Assembly: GCA_029378245.1 (NCBI GenBank)
Contig: JARKIF010000008.1
Coordinates: 310,001 to 374,000, forward strand
Direction of reading: 5' to 3'
Length of the DNA stretch: 64,000 nucleotides
Origin: Roridomyces roridus
Taxonomy: Eukaryota > Basidiomycota > Agaricomycetes > Agaricales > Mycenaceae
This document shows, one piece after another, positions 10,562 through 22,896 of the stretch (position 1 is its first letter; each line of letters starts with the position of its first letter). The notes under the pieces are model-generated. The model did not search any database. It was not told where the DNA came from and saw only the letters and a list, made by a program, of their open reading frames with translations. A program made the translations under genes and the position numbers.

Positions 10562-13290
10562 TCATTGGGTTAATGTAGGAATCCTACTCAGTCGCCGGGC
10601 GGAAGTATCGGCATTTTCCTTTTCGTCCGTGGATGGCTTTCTTTTGACTGCAGATATGGTCGCTGATGAGGAGCGTATGTGTGCTTTGGAGGATAGGGCC
10701 GTTGCACTGAGAGACGGGCGAGATCGTAACGGTGGCGGTGGCGGGCCCATCGATGCGCGTTTCGTGGGTGTCGGGGAGACAATAGAGGGACGTTTGCTCA
10801 AGGAAGGAATCTTGCTCCCGTCGGCGGAAGGTTTGCGCTCCCGGCTGGGGTCGGCGCCCGAGTCTGATGCCAGAGATCCCGGCCGAGAGACTCGAGGAGA
10901 AAGAACGGAGGATTCGCGGCGTTGATGTGTGGCTTTGTTGACACCGGTAACACCGGACCGTCGTTTGGGCTGATACTTGTGAGCCACAAATACATGCCAA
11001 AGTACAACAATTACCTGCTCCAGTTCTTGCTGCTTAGTATCCAACGCAGCGGTCAACGCGGTGAGCCGAACCTCCTTGTCAGCATTGTCCTTTTGTAGTC
11101 TTTCCATCTCAGCGACTTGAGCATCAAATGCCAGCCGCTGGCTCGCCAGTGCATCCTCCATTGCCGCCGAGTGCGCTCGTCTCAACTCCTCCATCTGTCG
11201 TTGGAAGACCTCGGAAACCGCCCGTCCCGATTGATCCAACTCGACAACGCGGGCCTCGCTCGCCGCCAGCTTCCGGGTGACAACGTCGGCGCGATCTTCC
11301 TCTCCACGAATGCGTTTTGTAAGCTGGCGCGTTGTCAATTTCAACACAAACCGCAAGGTAAAGAAACGTACGAGATCCCGTTCCGTTTCCTGCGAGTCCC
11401 GGACCTTCTGCAACTCGTCTTCGAGTTCAAGGACTCTGCGCTCGCTACGACTACACGATCCCTCAGCCGCCACCACTTTCTCCTGTAGTTTCGCCGATTG
11501 CATCTTCTGGAAGTCGCGCTCCATCGCGAGGGCGCATTTACCCGCCTCTGCCGCCTTGAGGAATGCAGTCGTTTTACCTGCCTGTTCCTCCGCGTCGACT
11601 AGATGAGATTTCAGTGCAGCCACCTCGCCCTCGCGAGCCCGAAGCTGCTCAAGGGCTGCAAGCAGTCCATCTCGTTCGACCTGCCACGCCGCCTCGACAT
11701 CCTTGTGCCTCCGTATCTCTTCGTCACGCTGTTGCTCAATTGCAGTGAGCGCCTCGACACTAGTCAAGGACTCCCTCCTGAGCCTTGACGCCGCACTGCG
11801 ATGTTCACTGGCCAGCGTCTCCAACCGTCCCAACTCCTGTCGGAGTACAACCTCAGTCTTCTTCATCCCGTCCCTCTCGCGCTCGAGCCCAGAAATCTGG
11901 CGATGCAGCATGCGCAGTGCTTCCGAACTTGCTTCATCCATGACACTGCGTTCCATGCTTTCCGCTCGCGAGTTTTCAGCCTCTTCCTCGAGATTGCGGC
12001 ATGTTTGCTCGAGCTCGCCGACCCGCTTCTTCCATGCTCGCAGATACTTGCGCTTCTTGGCATCCTCCTCCTCTGCAGCGGCGAGCTTCTTTCCAAGAAT
12101 GTCCACCAACTCTCCCCGCGCCGCCAGATCAGCTTCCAGTTGACCAAACATTTCATTTTTCAGAGCGAGCTGATTTTGAAGCCCAAAAATGAGATTTTCC
12201 TCTTTGGATGCGCGACGCGCATGGCGACGGGGGGACGTTCCGTGGGGTGGAGTGGCGGGTATCATCATCTGGGGTGTGTAGTAGGTGGTCGCGTGCGTGC
12301 TGAATGGGTCAGGTCCGGTGCTGCCCTTGGGTACTGGTGCTGAGGATGGCGCAGATTCTGACGCTTTGGGAGGCGACATGAATGTCGTGTCGCTGTAGGA
12401 GCGGCTCCGGCCCACGCTGGGCGAGGAGGAAGCAGAGGTTATGTCGGAGAAACCAGATGATGTGCCGTCAGACGATCGTTTGGAGCTCGTCTCTATCGCG
12501 TGAAAGACAGTTTGCCCGAAGCGCACGTTGGGGGAAGAATTGGAAGAATCCGTCTTCCTGTCCTCGCCCTTGTGGGGTGTGGATGTGAGGGACTCTGGTA
12601 GGCCATCAAGAGGGTCTCGCATGGCATCGAGTTGTTGAAAGAACTCTGTTAGCTGCGGAGGAGTGTCCACTGGAGACTCGAGCGGAGCAAATATCTCGGC
12701 AACGGATGGTCGTCTAGACCTCCTTTGCGAGGATCCAAATCGCGGAGTCAAGCTGTTGATAGAGCCCGATCGTCCTGAACCAGGAAGAAGGGTTTCCTCT
12801 GGTGGAGTAGAGCTACTGATGACGGGCTGGTGTGATTCAAAGCGAACATTCTTGGCCTGCAACATCGTCGTGGGCGTGTTCGGTTCGCGCAAGATAGACC
12901 TGACAGAAGCACTACCAAAGGTAGCAGCGCGACTTCGAGATGAAGGAATGTGGATCACGGGTGAGCGCGGGGTTTCTGGAGGTGCCCGCAGTGCGTCGAT
13001 CGAGGGTCGACGCGTGAGAATGTTGAAGGAAGCTCGTCGCGACGCCTTTGGGCGTGAAGTGTTGAGGACTTCTTGAGAAGAGCATCGCGATAGTTCTTGG
13101 GTGTTGAGGGTAAGCTGCGAATCTAGGAAATGCCCCCAGTTGTTAGAAAGCCTCTGTACGTGTGATTTTCACGCACTGTTCGTCAGAGTAAGTGACTTGA
13201 CCTTCTTGAGGCTCAGGAGGGAGGTCTTGCGTGGGCCAGCCAGCTCGCCCTGGACCTGCTTTGACTTTTCGGACTTGAAAGTAAGTTTCA
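10562..13290 (-). CDS. Large coiled-coil protein with a Ser/Pro-rich N-terminal half; function unknown
   Basis: The first exon probably starts near 13290 (MKLTFKSEKSKQVQGELAGP). Further exons give a basic Ser/Thr-rich region, then about 350 residues of heptad-like coiled coil starting at SKEENLIFGLQNQLALKNEM. The C-terminus is a basic low-complexity tail (PSTDEKENADTSARRLSRIPTLTQ). Two introns are in frame with the coding sequence: one near 11330-11380 and a longer one near 10930-11015. Leaving them in would add short hydrophobic peptides to an otherwise charged protein. The composition suggests a cytoskeletal or spindle scaffold with many SP/TP phosphosites, but no named family was recognised. 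It is divergent from GDT1. Confidence 0.65.
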
Positions 13291-13505
13291 TTGGGGAGAG
13301 TCCGAGTTGCTATGAACCTGACACCGTGAATACAGACGATTCGGAGCAGAGGAGGTAGAAGTTACCTCGAGTCAAAGCAGGCCAGGTCGTGGTATGCAGT
13401 CAAGCGCGTCAACAAAGGTCACGACCTCGTGTCCAAAATTCGGTGATATCATCATATCTTGGTGATATCCGCCATTTTGTTCCTCCCACATCCCCGCAAC
13501 GCAAC

Positions 13506-14407
13506 ATGGAAAATGAGAGCCCTGTGCAGGCACTCACGAATTCCATCCTCATGATTCTCGCTTCCGAGATTGGCGACAAAACCTTCCTCATCGCCGCCAT
13601 TCTTGCAATGCGCCATCCTCGCGCGGTCGTATTTGCTGGCGCCTTTGGCTCTCTCGTGGTCATGTCGCTGCTCTCTGCAGAGATGGGCCATCTTCTCCCC
13701 ACCCTCATTCCCAAAAAGTGGACACAAGCTGCTGCTGCCGTGCTGTTCCTCGTGTTTGGCGGCAAGATGTTCATGGAGGGACGCGCGATGAAGGCGGGGA
13801 ACGAGAAGATTCAGGAAGAGATGAGAGAAGCAGAGGAGGAGATTGAAGGAGACGATGCCGTTCAAGATAGCAATGGCTCTGCGGAGGTTATTCCTCTTGA
13901 ACAGCTGGAGGCTGGAAACGCTGGCCGAATAACACCCTCCACCGCCAAATCATCTTCGTTCACCGAGGGCGCGCGCAACTTCTGCAGTCTCTTCTTGGGC
14001 CCAGTATTCGTCCAGGCCTTTGTATTGACGTTCCTTGGAGAGTGGGGCGACAGGAGTCAGATTGCCACAATAGCTCTCGGCGCTGCACACGTATGTTTTT
14101 GTTCTTAGTCCCTATTACTCCGCTCAATAGTCCTTAGAATGTCTATCTGGTTACTCTAGGCACTGTCATTGGCCATTCGTTCTGCACCGCCCTGGCAGTC
14201 ATCGGGGGACGCTATGTCTCGACGAAAATATCAGTCAAACACGGTACGTCGCCGCACCACGGGTTTCACGGCCACACTGATACTCTCACAGTGACCCTTG
14301 GGGGTGCTACTCTCTTCCTCATCTTTGGCGTATTATATCTCTACGAAGCCTTTGGGAGGGAGCGCAGCACGGAGATAGAGATGGCCATTACTGGCGATGC
14401 ATCATGA
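13506..14407 (+). CDS. GDT1: GDT1/TMEM165 family (UPF0016) Mn2+/Ca2+ transporter
   Basis: The protein has the two hallmark repeats of the family. Motif ASEIGDKTFLIAAILA is in the first half and GEWGDRSQIATIALGA in the second; each follows the E-x-G-D-[KR]-[ST] consensus that forms the cation path. Each half has about three membrane helices, joined by a charged cytosolic loop (EEMREAEEEIEGDD). In yeast, Gdt1p sits in the Golgi, supplies Mn2+ for glycosylation and affects Ca2+/pH balance. The ATG at 13506 gives MENESPVQALTNSILMI, with no long presequence. Two introns (after 14090 and near 14244-14290) lie in the second half. The stop is at 14407. Confidence 0.92.
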
Positions 14408-14534
14408 CCCCGCATACTCGAGCATATCTATTGTATTTAAATATCGGATTCACGGACTCTACAGTAGAATGGCCAATAATTTCAGATGCGTCGATGATGG
14501 GCAGTGATCGTGCATTCTCTCCCTCTTTACCGTC

Positions 14535-16620
14535 ATGGCGGAATCTGCCCCGGGCCAGCTTCTATCGCTGAAGGTTATGCGCGTTTCTGTATGTCTACAT
14601 CCTGGATAACAGCACTGTTCTTTAACGGGATGGCAGCGTCCCGCTCTAGCCAGTGCATGGCAACCCTTCTACTCGAGCTCCCCATCCTTCTCAGTGCGTG
14701 GTTCCGACCCAATCCCATGCACCGAGGTAACCGCCCTCGTAGGCCCATTCAACCGCGTCCATCCTTTCGCTCCAGGGTAAAAACCCCTTGGAAGGACATC
14801 CCAAAACTCTAAGAGGCATGCACGCGTTTTGTATTCATGCTGTGGTCCTTATGAGCGTGTAGATTTCACCCACGCGACCGAACTCTTGACTCTTCCGTCC
14901 AATTTCGGCTCCATTCAACTTGGAGAAACCTTCTCCAGCTGTCTCTGCGTCAACAATGAAGCCCAAGTCGACGTTGAAGCAGTTTCGATGAAGGTCGAGA
15001 TGCAGACGGTGACCGCCAAGGTCCTACTCGGCGAAGTCGGCGGTTCGGAGACGACCCTGACCGTCGGAAACACGCTGGAGAACGTCGTGCACCACGAAAT
15101 CAAAGAATTGGGCCAGCATGTCCTCGCATGCACGGTCAGCTACCGGCTTCCACCAGGCTCCCGCGCCGCCCCTGGCCCTGCAGAGGACCCGAATGATCCT
15201 GCTTTGCAGACTTTCCGCAAATTTTACAAGTTCGCAGTGGGTACCGCCAATCGTTCGAGGCGTTTGACACCGACGATCTTTTTAGGTCACGAATCCTTTG
15301 AGTGTCAAGACCAAAGTACACACCCCGCGTTCTCCATCTGCTCTGATGTCTACTAAGGAGCGAGAGAAAGTATTCCTCGAGGTACACATCCAGAACTTGA
15401 CGCCCGAGCCATTATGGTTTGAGCGCATGCGCTTTGAATGCGTCGAGGACTGGGATGTCGTGGACGCCAACGTGATAGACGTCGATCACGAGCAGCAGGA
15501 ACCCGAGAGTATATTTTCGGGGTCCATGGCACTGATGCAACCTCAAGATATGCGGCAGCATATATACATCCTCAGTCGAAAAGTCACGACACTCGTTCCA
15601 GTCACCTATGCACCTGGAAGTGTCAATCCACTCGGTCGCCTCGATATATCCTGGCGGTCGTCTTATGGCGAACCTGGTCGTCTGTTGACGTCCATGCTCT
15701 CGCGGCGAATACCCCTACTTCCCGCACCTGTTCAACAGCCAGTCTCTGCGCTGCCTCCCTATCTGAAGCGGAATACCACAGCCAGTACAGGGGGATCGCA
15801 GCAACCACGGTCGCCGCAATTACCGCCATCTCGACCCGGTTCACCGTCCCTTTCACAACGACCAGCATCCCCTGGGCCGTTCAGAAATCGACCCCCGTCC
15901 AGTGTGATTGGCCGGACGGCAACACCCCCTCTACAAACCGCTCCTCTCCCTGTGCCCGACGTCGAGGTTTCCATCTCGGTACGGGACATACCGCGGGATT
16001 CAATCAAACTGGAAACACCCTTCAAGATTGCCTTTACGCTCGTAGCTTCCGCTCCTGTTTCGGCAGGACGCCGACGGAGCTTGACGCTTGCAATCCAGCA
16101 TCTCCAACCGCCACGTACGGCAGCGTCATCTACAATCTTCCCACCAAACCCTCCGCCAGAACCGTACAGCCCGCGTCTGATGTCCCCGGGTTTCTCAACT
16201 CCATCCCCGATGTCTGCTACATTCAACTATGCACTCGCGCACCAGAAACTGTTGGCAGTATCTCCAGAGAATAGCGCTACACTGCCTCCGCCATTCTTCC
16301 AAGGTGCAGACGAACTCAAGATGACCAAATCGGGCGTCGTTTTCATCGGCGCCTCTGCTGTGTTCCTGGAGCCATTAGAGTTGGTTCGAGACAGTGAGGT
16401 TGAAGGCGGGGAAGATGGCACAATCCATCAGGTGCAGGACTTTGAGTTGTCTTACATGCCACTCCGCAAAGGATTCAATACAGTTGGCGGGCTGCGCGCG
16501 ATATTGTTGGAAGACAAGTATCTCGACGACTCTGGTTCAGATGACGATAAGCCGCTTTTCCGCCCGGATGCCAAGATCCTCAAAGAGTGGGAGATTGTCG
16601 CAGAAGTTTGGGTCTCCTAG
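14535..16620 (+). CDS. TRAPPC13: TRAPP complex subunit 13 homologue (DUF974)
   Basis: The ATG at 14535 gives MAESAPGQLLSLKVMRV, the typical TRAPPC13 opening. Several short exons lead to THATELLTLPSNFGSIQLGETFSSCLCVNNEA and the block VHHEIKELGQHVLACTVSY, the best conserved region of DUF974. Next comes VTNPLSVKTKVH after an intron near 15240-15290. A Pro/Ser-rich disordered insert (about 15740-16200) precedes the C-terminal beta-rich part (YMPLRKGFNTVGGLRAILLEDK). The TRAPP complexes are vesicle-tethering GEFs for Ypt1/Rab1 or Ypt31/Rab11 at the ER-Golgi and Golgi. The gene is convergent with VMA13, with about 65 bp between stops. Confidence 0.85.
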
Positions 16621-16686
16621 AGCTCTACTGATGGATTAATTTGTGGTGTGGAATACAATTGTGTAACTTGTCCGTGCAAAGAAATA

Positions 16687-18380
16687 TTAAATGGTCACCC
16701 AAGGCTGGCTGACCAGCTGCTGTACGGATAATAAAGCTCGGTATCGAACATCCGAGTCGCCGTGTGTCATGAGCTCCATAACCCGTGTCTTGGCCCCCAT
16801 ATCCGTGATCAGTCTGTGAGTTGTATTAGCAGGCGTCGAGTGTGAGGTAGAGACGTACTTCTTGCCACGGTCACAATGCTTCACATATTGGCCGACGTCG
16901 TGGGCAGCTACTGCCAAAACTAGCGGATCGGTAGATTCTTTCAGGAGCTTGACGAGGATTTTGAGTTGCTCATGATCCTTGTCGTTGAGCTTTGTCGCGT
17001 TCTCCTTCCAGAAGTCGTCTGATTCGTGTACTGGGGTCCACGACAGATGTCCAGATGTAAGTTCGGAGCTGTATTCGTCATAAGTCCTGGATGTGAAAAG
17101 TCAGGATTCCGTGTGGATTCAAGAATCGAAATCCATACGTTAGACTTTGGAAGTTTGTGTTCAGCTCGTCGCGTAAGAACTGGACATCTTCGATGATGTC
17201 TTCGTCGGACCACTTGCGTGTGCAAAGGTTCTTTGCGAACGGAAGTAGTTGCGCTACGAGCATGGCAGGAAGGTTATCGCGGGGCGCCTCGATGACTAAA
17301 TTCCGGAAGGTGGCGACTATAACGCGGATCACTTTCTCTTTCACTGCGCCTTGGGCAACATCGATGAGAAGGGGTATAATGTCGTATTTCCTGTAGCCAA
17401 TGAGGTTGAGAGGTAAGTGAAGGAGCGAAACTGACTTGTTAATTTCCTCCGCTACGTTCTGCTCAAACGAAAGCAACCAGAAACAAAAGGCAACTTGGTA
17501 GCTCATTTGAGGTCCTGGCTTATGTTTGAGGATGTCAACAAATCTGCCAGCTTGTTTTAGAGTCACGGAAAAAAGGAATTGTCAAAACGCACCCTGCGAT
17601 AATTCCTGGGATCGCCCAAACGGCTTGCCGACACTCGGGACGGGCCAGGAGAGCCTCCAAACATTGGACAGCGATGTCGGATTTGTTGGGAGAGCTTCCT
17701 TGGACGAGGGATGCGAGGGTCAGGAGGAACGGATGTAGTTGAGGAGATTGAAGCAGCGTCGACTCGGAGCTGGGGACAAATGTTCAAACAGGAGATGAAT
17801 TGAGCGTAGGCACCGACCATAGCAGCACAGTCAGAATCTGGGCCGCCTTGAGCTGAACAAAGTCGTCCTGCGTCTCGAGTGTGCTAGACAGAGATGAGGA
17901 AATGTAAACTTCTGGATGGCGCGGCATATACCGCAGTAGGGGCCCGTATGGTAACTCAGGGTCATGTTCCGCCGCACGAGTGAACAGAGGGATTCGCTCG
18001 TCATGGTCTAGAAGAACATGAGGACATGGAAAATAGAACGGCCAGAGACGCACCTGCAATAGCGTCTGCAATCAGAACAAGAATGCATTGCATCGTATCC
18101 ACTCTCTGCAGCTTCTTGAGCAGGCGAAGATAAAGGAGGGCATATGTAGGAGCGTCCGAGAGGAGGAGAGAATCCGTCTTGGCCTTTGGTTGTCTGTCGA
18201 CCTTCTTAATGAGGGCCAGTTCGTCCGAGGTGATCAGGTCTGCGCGCTGGTAGCCCTGGGTGGAGTGAGGATTGGAGAGGGACGGCCACGAGTAATATCT
18301 ACCTCCCATGGGACAGGCTTGGTCCGTATTTTTGCAGAGCTCTCATCGAGATACGGACTGGAGACGAGGGATAATGCCAT
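16687..18380 (-). CDS. VMA13: V-type proton ATPase subunit H
   Basis: Exons starting at the ATG at 18380 (MALSLVSSPYLDESSAKIRTK) give YQRADLITSDELALIKKVDR. Helical-repeat segments of an armadillo-like fold follow (YALLYLRLLKKLQRVDTMQCILVLIADAI, DFVQLKAAQILTVLL, AFCFWLLSFEQNVAEEINK). The C-terminal domain reads HDVGQYVKHCDRGK..ITDMGAKTRVMELMTHGDSDVRYRALLSVQQLV, strongly matching subunit H. Subunit H sits on the cytosolic V1 sector, where it is needed for activity and silences free V1. Eight or so introns are present. The start lies only 40 bp from the mL46 start on the other strand. Confidence 0.92.
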
Positions 18381-18420
18381 GGTAAGAGGTAAGAGTCCCG
18401 AATTGGACTGCCATCACGGC

Positions 18421-19336
18421 ATGGCCTCCATTTCTCGACTACCATGTACGACTAGACGCGTCCCCGCTGCACGCTCTCTGGCCACCGTCGCCAAACCCTC
18501 AAAACCGGTTCTCTCCACCGCAGTCATCCTCAACCGTGCACCCATTTTAACACCGAGTCCGACCGTCTTTGAGCGCGCTTTTTATGCATACCAACAGCGT
18601 ATCAGGCGCGCTCTGCACAATCCCTTCCCCTCCGAGTTTTATTTCAAGCAGGGATCCCTGCTAGAAGCTCGCTTCAACTCGGAGGAACGATACCGCGAAC
18701 GAGTCGCATGGGGCCCCGGCTACGTGAAAGAAGAAGTCATGTCCGAGGAGCGAAAAGCAGCGGAAAAAGCAGCCATAGACCAGATGGCCCTTCAAGACCG
18801 GTCAGACGATAAACTCCTGCCCCGAGTGCACCCGTCAGACCGGGTGAGAGACTATCAGAGTCTCGATCGCAAAGGCCGACGGAATCTTTACCTGTTGATT
18901 CGCGACACTGGCCACAAGACGCCTTGGGAGTTTCCGCGAGGGCTGGCGGCTCAAGACGAGCTGTTGCACCAGGTCTGTGCCCTTTTTCCTTGGCACAAAT
19001 CCCACTTATATCAAGTTCTAGTCCGCGCAACGTGAATTCCTCGCAAAATGTGGAAACTACATGGACACTTGGATCGTCACTCGCAAGCCAATAGGCATGT
19101 TCAAACCCCGCGTCCCAGAGCAGGCCCCAGAAGTAATTTTCGCGTTGCCGACCAGCTAAACAACCTAACCACTCGACCAGAAAATCACCTTTTTCTTCAA
19201 AGCACACATAATGGCCGGACAAGTTCGCCCTGCGGACTCAATGAAGGACTTTATGTGGTTAACGAAGCAGGAGATTCAGACGCGCGTGACAAAGGAGTAT
19301 TGGGAAGGAGTCAAGGACATGCTGTCCGACCATTAA
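18421..19336 (+). CDS. MRPL17: Mitochondrial large ribosomal subunit protein mL46
   Basis: The ATG at 18421 begins MASISRLPCTTRRVPAARSLATVAK, an Arg/Ser-rich mitochondrial targeting sequence. Family blocks follow: FYFKQGSLLEARFNSEER, AAEKAAIDQMALQDRSDDKLLPRVHPSDR, SLDRKGRRNLYLLIRD and the Nudix-like WEFPRGLAAQDELLHQ. The C-terminus ends FMWLTKQEIQTRVTKEYWEGVKDMLSDH, characteristic of mL46. Two introns (about 18973-19022 and 19130-19180) interrupt the C-terminal half. It is divergent from VMA13 and almost abuts the NUC1 stop codon, with 16 bp between the two convergent genes. Confidence 0.9.
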
Positions 19337-19352
19337 GTATAATATTAATTTT

Positions 19353-20719
19353 CTAGTTGGGTGAGGAGAGCGCTCTCCGCGGCTTTTTCTGTGCATCGTC
19401 AAATTTGCGAATGAGGAGCTCGCATTCTGTGGTTGTGCAAATCGGCTTTGCAGCAGCCTTGATTGCTTTTGAAAGCAAAAGGAGCCCTGCAGCGTGTTCA
19501 ACTGCTTCGACTAGAATGCCGTTGAGACGCAAATCTAGAAAACTGAACGAAATCTTACTGGGCATCTGGAAGCTCTCCATCGGCGTGTTGTCCGGAATGG
19601 GCGCATTCGGCAGCACAAATGCACCGGCCGAAAGCTCAAGGACGTCTGGTTTTGAAGGAGAAGTAGGCTTCGTTGCTAGCACGACCTTGGCAAAGTGCGT
19701 GGGGACAGAGACGTTTGGGGGCGAGCCGATGACTTCGTAAGTCTAACGGGCAATTGAGCAAACTGCAGCTCAGTAAGAGAGTAGGCACCAACCACACGCC
19801 ATTTTCCGTCTGTCCCTTGACGCGGAAGATACAGTGGAATCGTGAAAACGTACACATCGGCGTAATTTTTGGTCAGACGCCGGCACCAGTCTTCCAAGTA
19901 GGCCCAGTCTGCACATGCTTAGCGTCAAGTGCATATCTTGAAGAAAGACATACAATGGCGGTTGAAACCATCGCCGACTTGCGGAGCGATGTTCGACAAG
20001 AGGAAAGTTTCGTCCATAGCGGCCTACAACACGCGTCAATCTCCGCCCAAATGCTTTCACAAAATATTACCTGCGAGAATTTGGCGTCTGCTGCAGGGAC
20101 CCTGGAAGAATTACGCGTCGGACAACCCGTAGAATATGTGAACTCACATATGACCACGGTCATACCCACTCTTGAAATAATCTTGCAATCGGGCACGGAA
20201 TGGAATCGGTAAGTCCTCGTCCTCAACAAACTTGGAGTTGCCACGATCCACAGGGCCTTCCCCGTCAGCGGGACGTTTCAGCGAAGCAACAGTGAGGTGC
20301 TCGGCAGTCTAGAAATGCCATTATTACCACAACAAGAGTTGGAATACCGATACACACCCATGCCGGGTGTCGAAGCCGCCTGTCATACGCCGCAACGTAG
20401 GCCTTCCTCACAAGCGGGTCCGCAATGGGTCCTATGCGAAAAAAGTTACCGCCCCAAGTCTGAGACGCGTTTTCAGAGCGGCGGCACCTGGATTGCCGTA
20501 CTTGAGGACCTCCTTGACATGCGGGTCCTTTGAAATCTCGACCTTGTCCTCGGAAGCACCAAATTCGACGAGCGGAGGATGCAAGATGTTGAGATCCTGC
20601 TTTAATATTTTGAGGTTATTGTGGTGGTGGTGCGTGGCATACATCGAGCCAGCGACGCCGCCCACGAAGAAAAAGCCGCCCTTCCAGAGCAGGTCATAAA
20701 CTCTTGGACTGAAAGACAT
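19353..20719 (-). CDS. NUC1: Mitochondrial DNA/RNA non-specific endonuclease (NUC1 / endonuclease G)
   Basis: The ATG at 20719 opens MSFSPRVYDLLWKGGFFFVGGVAGSMYA, with a hydrophobic segment that would anchor the protein at the mitochondrial inner membrane. Later exons give YGNPG, then the active-site block GYDRGHM (codons at about 20150-20161) joined by an intron to VPAADAKFSQ. DRGH carries the catalytic histidine of the beta-beta-alpha metal nuclease family. Further conserved parts are ETFLLSNIAPQ, WCRRLTKNYADVYVFTIPLYL and TYEVIGSPPNVSVPTHFAKVVLA. In yeast and animals this nuclease degrades mitochondrial nucleic acid and takes part in programmed cell death. The gene has about six short introns. 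Confidence 0.9.
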
Positions 20720-21129
20720 GATGGTCGAGAAAATGGCTTTTGCTTTATTTGGTGATCGGGTAAAACAGGATTCCAGATGTAGGCTAAGGGAGCGACATAG
20801 ATTTTATGAGGTAGAGAGAATATATAGTACGCAGAGAGTAATCCGCAATGATGAAAGAGAAAGGAGGGAACAGCGTGCCAAGTAACAAGCATTTTCTTAT
20901 ACAAAACGTAAGTGCAGAAAGAAATTGGGGGTGGAGGATTCAATTTCCTCGTCCATCAGCTCCCTCTAGAGAATCAGAGCGAACTGGATAGTGAAATACA
21001 CTTATCAGATCTCCATAGGTTCGTAAGTGCGAGCTTCGAGCCCACCTCTAGTATTCCCCTCGCTCAGGCCCACGCGACTGTCCCGCCGTCCAAAGCCGCC
21101 GGTTGTGCCTGGGCCCCGTGGCTGGCGCA
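20720..21129. other. Intergenic region with no recognised gene
   Basis: These 410 bp lie between the PIN4-like stop and the NUC1 start, both on the minus strand. They hold the NUC1 promoter side and the PIN4-like 3' UTR. No convincing coding frame or structure was found. Confidence 0.45.
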
Positions 21130-22771
21130 CTACACCGCCGGGGCTGTCGTGGCCGCCCGAGCTAGCTGCCCAGATCCCAAAGTAGGGACACTGGGAACGG
21201 GGGGGACACCGCCAAACGCGCCACCATTCGAGAAGAGCGAGGGGAAGCCACTCGATTGGCGCCGTGGGGCGGCAATGGTAGCATAGCCCTCACGGATGTT
21301 CCCGTTCGAGGAACGGGGATTCAGACGCGGGACTTGCGAATGCAATGTCTTCATGTCTGGCATGGACTTCTTGACACGCAGAGCAGCGGACGGGGAGGAT
21401 TGCGAAGCAGATTGAGCGAGGTATGCAGATGGCGCGCGTGAGAGAGTGTGTGGGGGGCGTTGCTGTTGCTGGAGGAGGAAGGATAATAAGCACACAAGGC
21501 AAATAAAGGGTGGGCAAAAGGCTAACCCTCGCCGGATCGATGCGGGTGACCACCGCGTATCTTTCCTCGCCTTCTCCAACAGAATAGTGGTACACGCCCA
21601 ATTTCTGGGCGACCAGATGAACAACCCTTCGTTGTTTGGGACTGAGGGTCCTCGAGAATGCCAGTTCGTCACGCATGCGATCGTCCTTGAACAGCAGGAT
21701 TCTGGAATAAATTTCCAAGGTGGAGGGGTCATTAAGGTCCAGTTCGTTCGCCGAGGACTTCTCCGGGGGGCTCGAAGTGGCAGAGGTGGTGGAGGGGGCG
21801 GTGGGCGCCGTCGCAAGGACGTGATTATATTGCGGCATCGGGGATACGTTAGTAGGCGAATATTGCTGTGGCTGGTATGACGATGCAGAAAACGAGCGCT
21901 GGTAGCCTTGCGAGAGGGGAGAACCGAATTCGTCGTAGGCGGGTGCGGCAGTTGCTACCCCTCCTCCTTCCTTGTCCAGCTGCATCGAACGCATCCGGCG
22001 AATGGCCTTTTCGCGCTCGATGCGTTCCTTTTCGCCGGCCTGCAGGACCTTCTTGTACTCGACGCGCAATTTGCGACCCTGCACATCGAACCCGTTCAAG
22101 GCTGCGACGACCGCATCCGCGTCAGCAGACTGGCGGAAGTTCGCAAAGGCAAGGCCGCGAAAAGACCCCTGTTGGTCGAGGTGGTAGTTGAAGGCATAAG
22201 GTGTGGGAATGGCAAGTGAAGCCTTGATGGGAAAAGGGAATCAGTTGCAAGATCGACGGTGACTGGCGGAAGGGAAACGCACAATTATGTCAAGGAGGGT
22301 CTCGCGCTTGACATTGAATGGAATATTTTTGATCACGATTGCGGTGGGGATGACCTCGTCATCCAAGTTTTGGCTGGGGCTCGCGGCCACAGGCGGAGGA
22401 GACGAGAGATGGGCTATGGGTGGTGGGGAACCGCCAGCGGAGGAGAAATCCGAGTTGTTGTGGGGAGAGAGCGAGCGATTGTCTGAATTATCGAGCCATT
22501 GCTGGAGGTCGAAAATTGTGAAAAACAGGGCGAAAAGACAGAAAGGACATACTGTAGGAAGAGCACCGCGAAGAGGCTTGGCCTTGAGGGGAGACTGGCC
22601 AACGGTGAGAGGATTATACTGAGATTGGACGGGGATGCCGGGGGACGTTGCAAAGTGGTATGCCGGGCGTGCACCGCTCGTCAGGTTGTCCTCGTAGTCA
22701 TAATCATGAAGACGTTGGTGGGAGGAGGAGGACGACATGGTGAGCGAGGCTTCGGCGGGAGGGGTGGTCAT
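21130..22771 (-). CDS. PIN4: RRM and R3H domain RNA-binding protein, PIN4/Cip1-Cip2 type
   Basis: The ATG at 22771 (MTTPPAEASLTMSSSSS) is followed by a disordered Ser/Pro region. The RRM has RNP2-like IVIKNIPFNV and RNP1-like RGLAFANF, separated by an intron. It ends LNGFDVQGRKLRVEYKKVLQAGEKERIEREK, the typical PIN4 extension. Downstream, DELAFSRTLSPKQRRVVHLVAQKLGVYHYSVG is an R3H domain with the RxxxH core. The order RRM, disordered linker, R3H is that of yeast Pin4 and S. pombe Cip1/Cip2, which regulate mRNA stability in stress and cell-cycle responses. The C-terminal tail is low complexity. The second methionine (in the MSSSSS stretch) is an alternative start. Confidence 0.82.
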
Positions 22772-22896
22772 TTCTCGTCTAGAGAGTCGTCGTGCAAAGC
22801 AGAGAGTGGATTTGTATTTGGTGTGCTCTGATTGAATTTCCTCAGCCTTGTTCTCTAACATCCTTTATTCTCCAAAGCAAAGTACACTACGCGATC

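Noticed and set aside
11703..12343. Overlapping plus-strand open frames of 146-180 codons
   Set aside because: They are antisense to the coiled-coil gene, have no domain of their own and do not continue through plausible introns.
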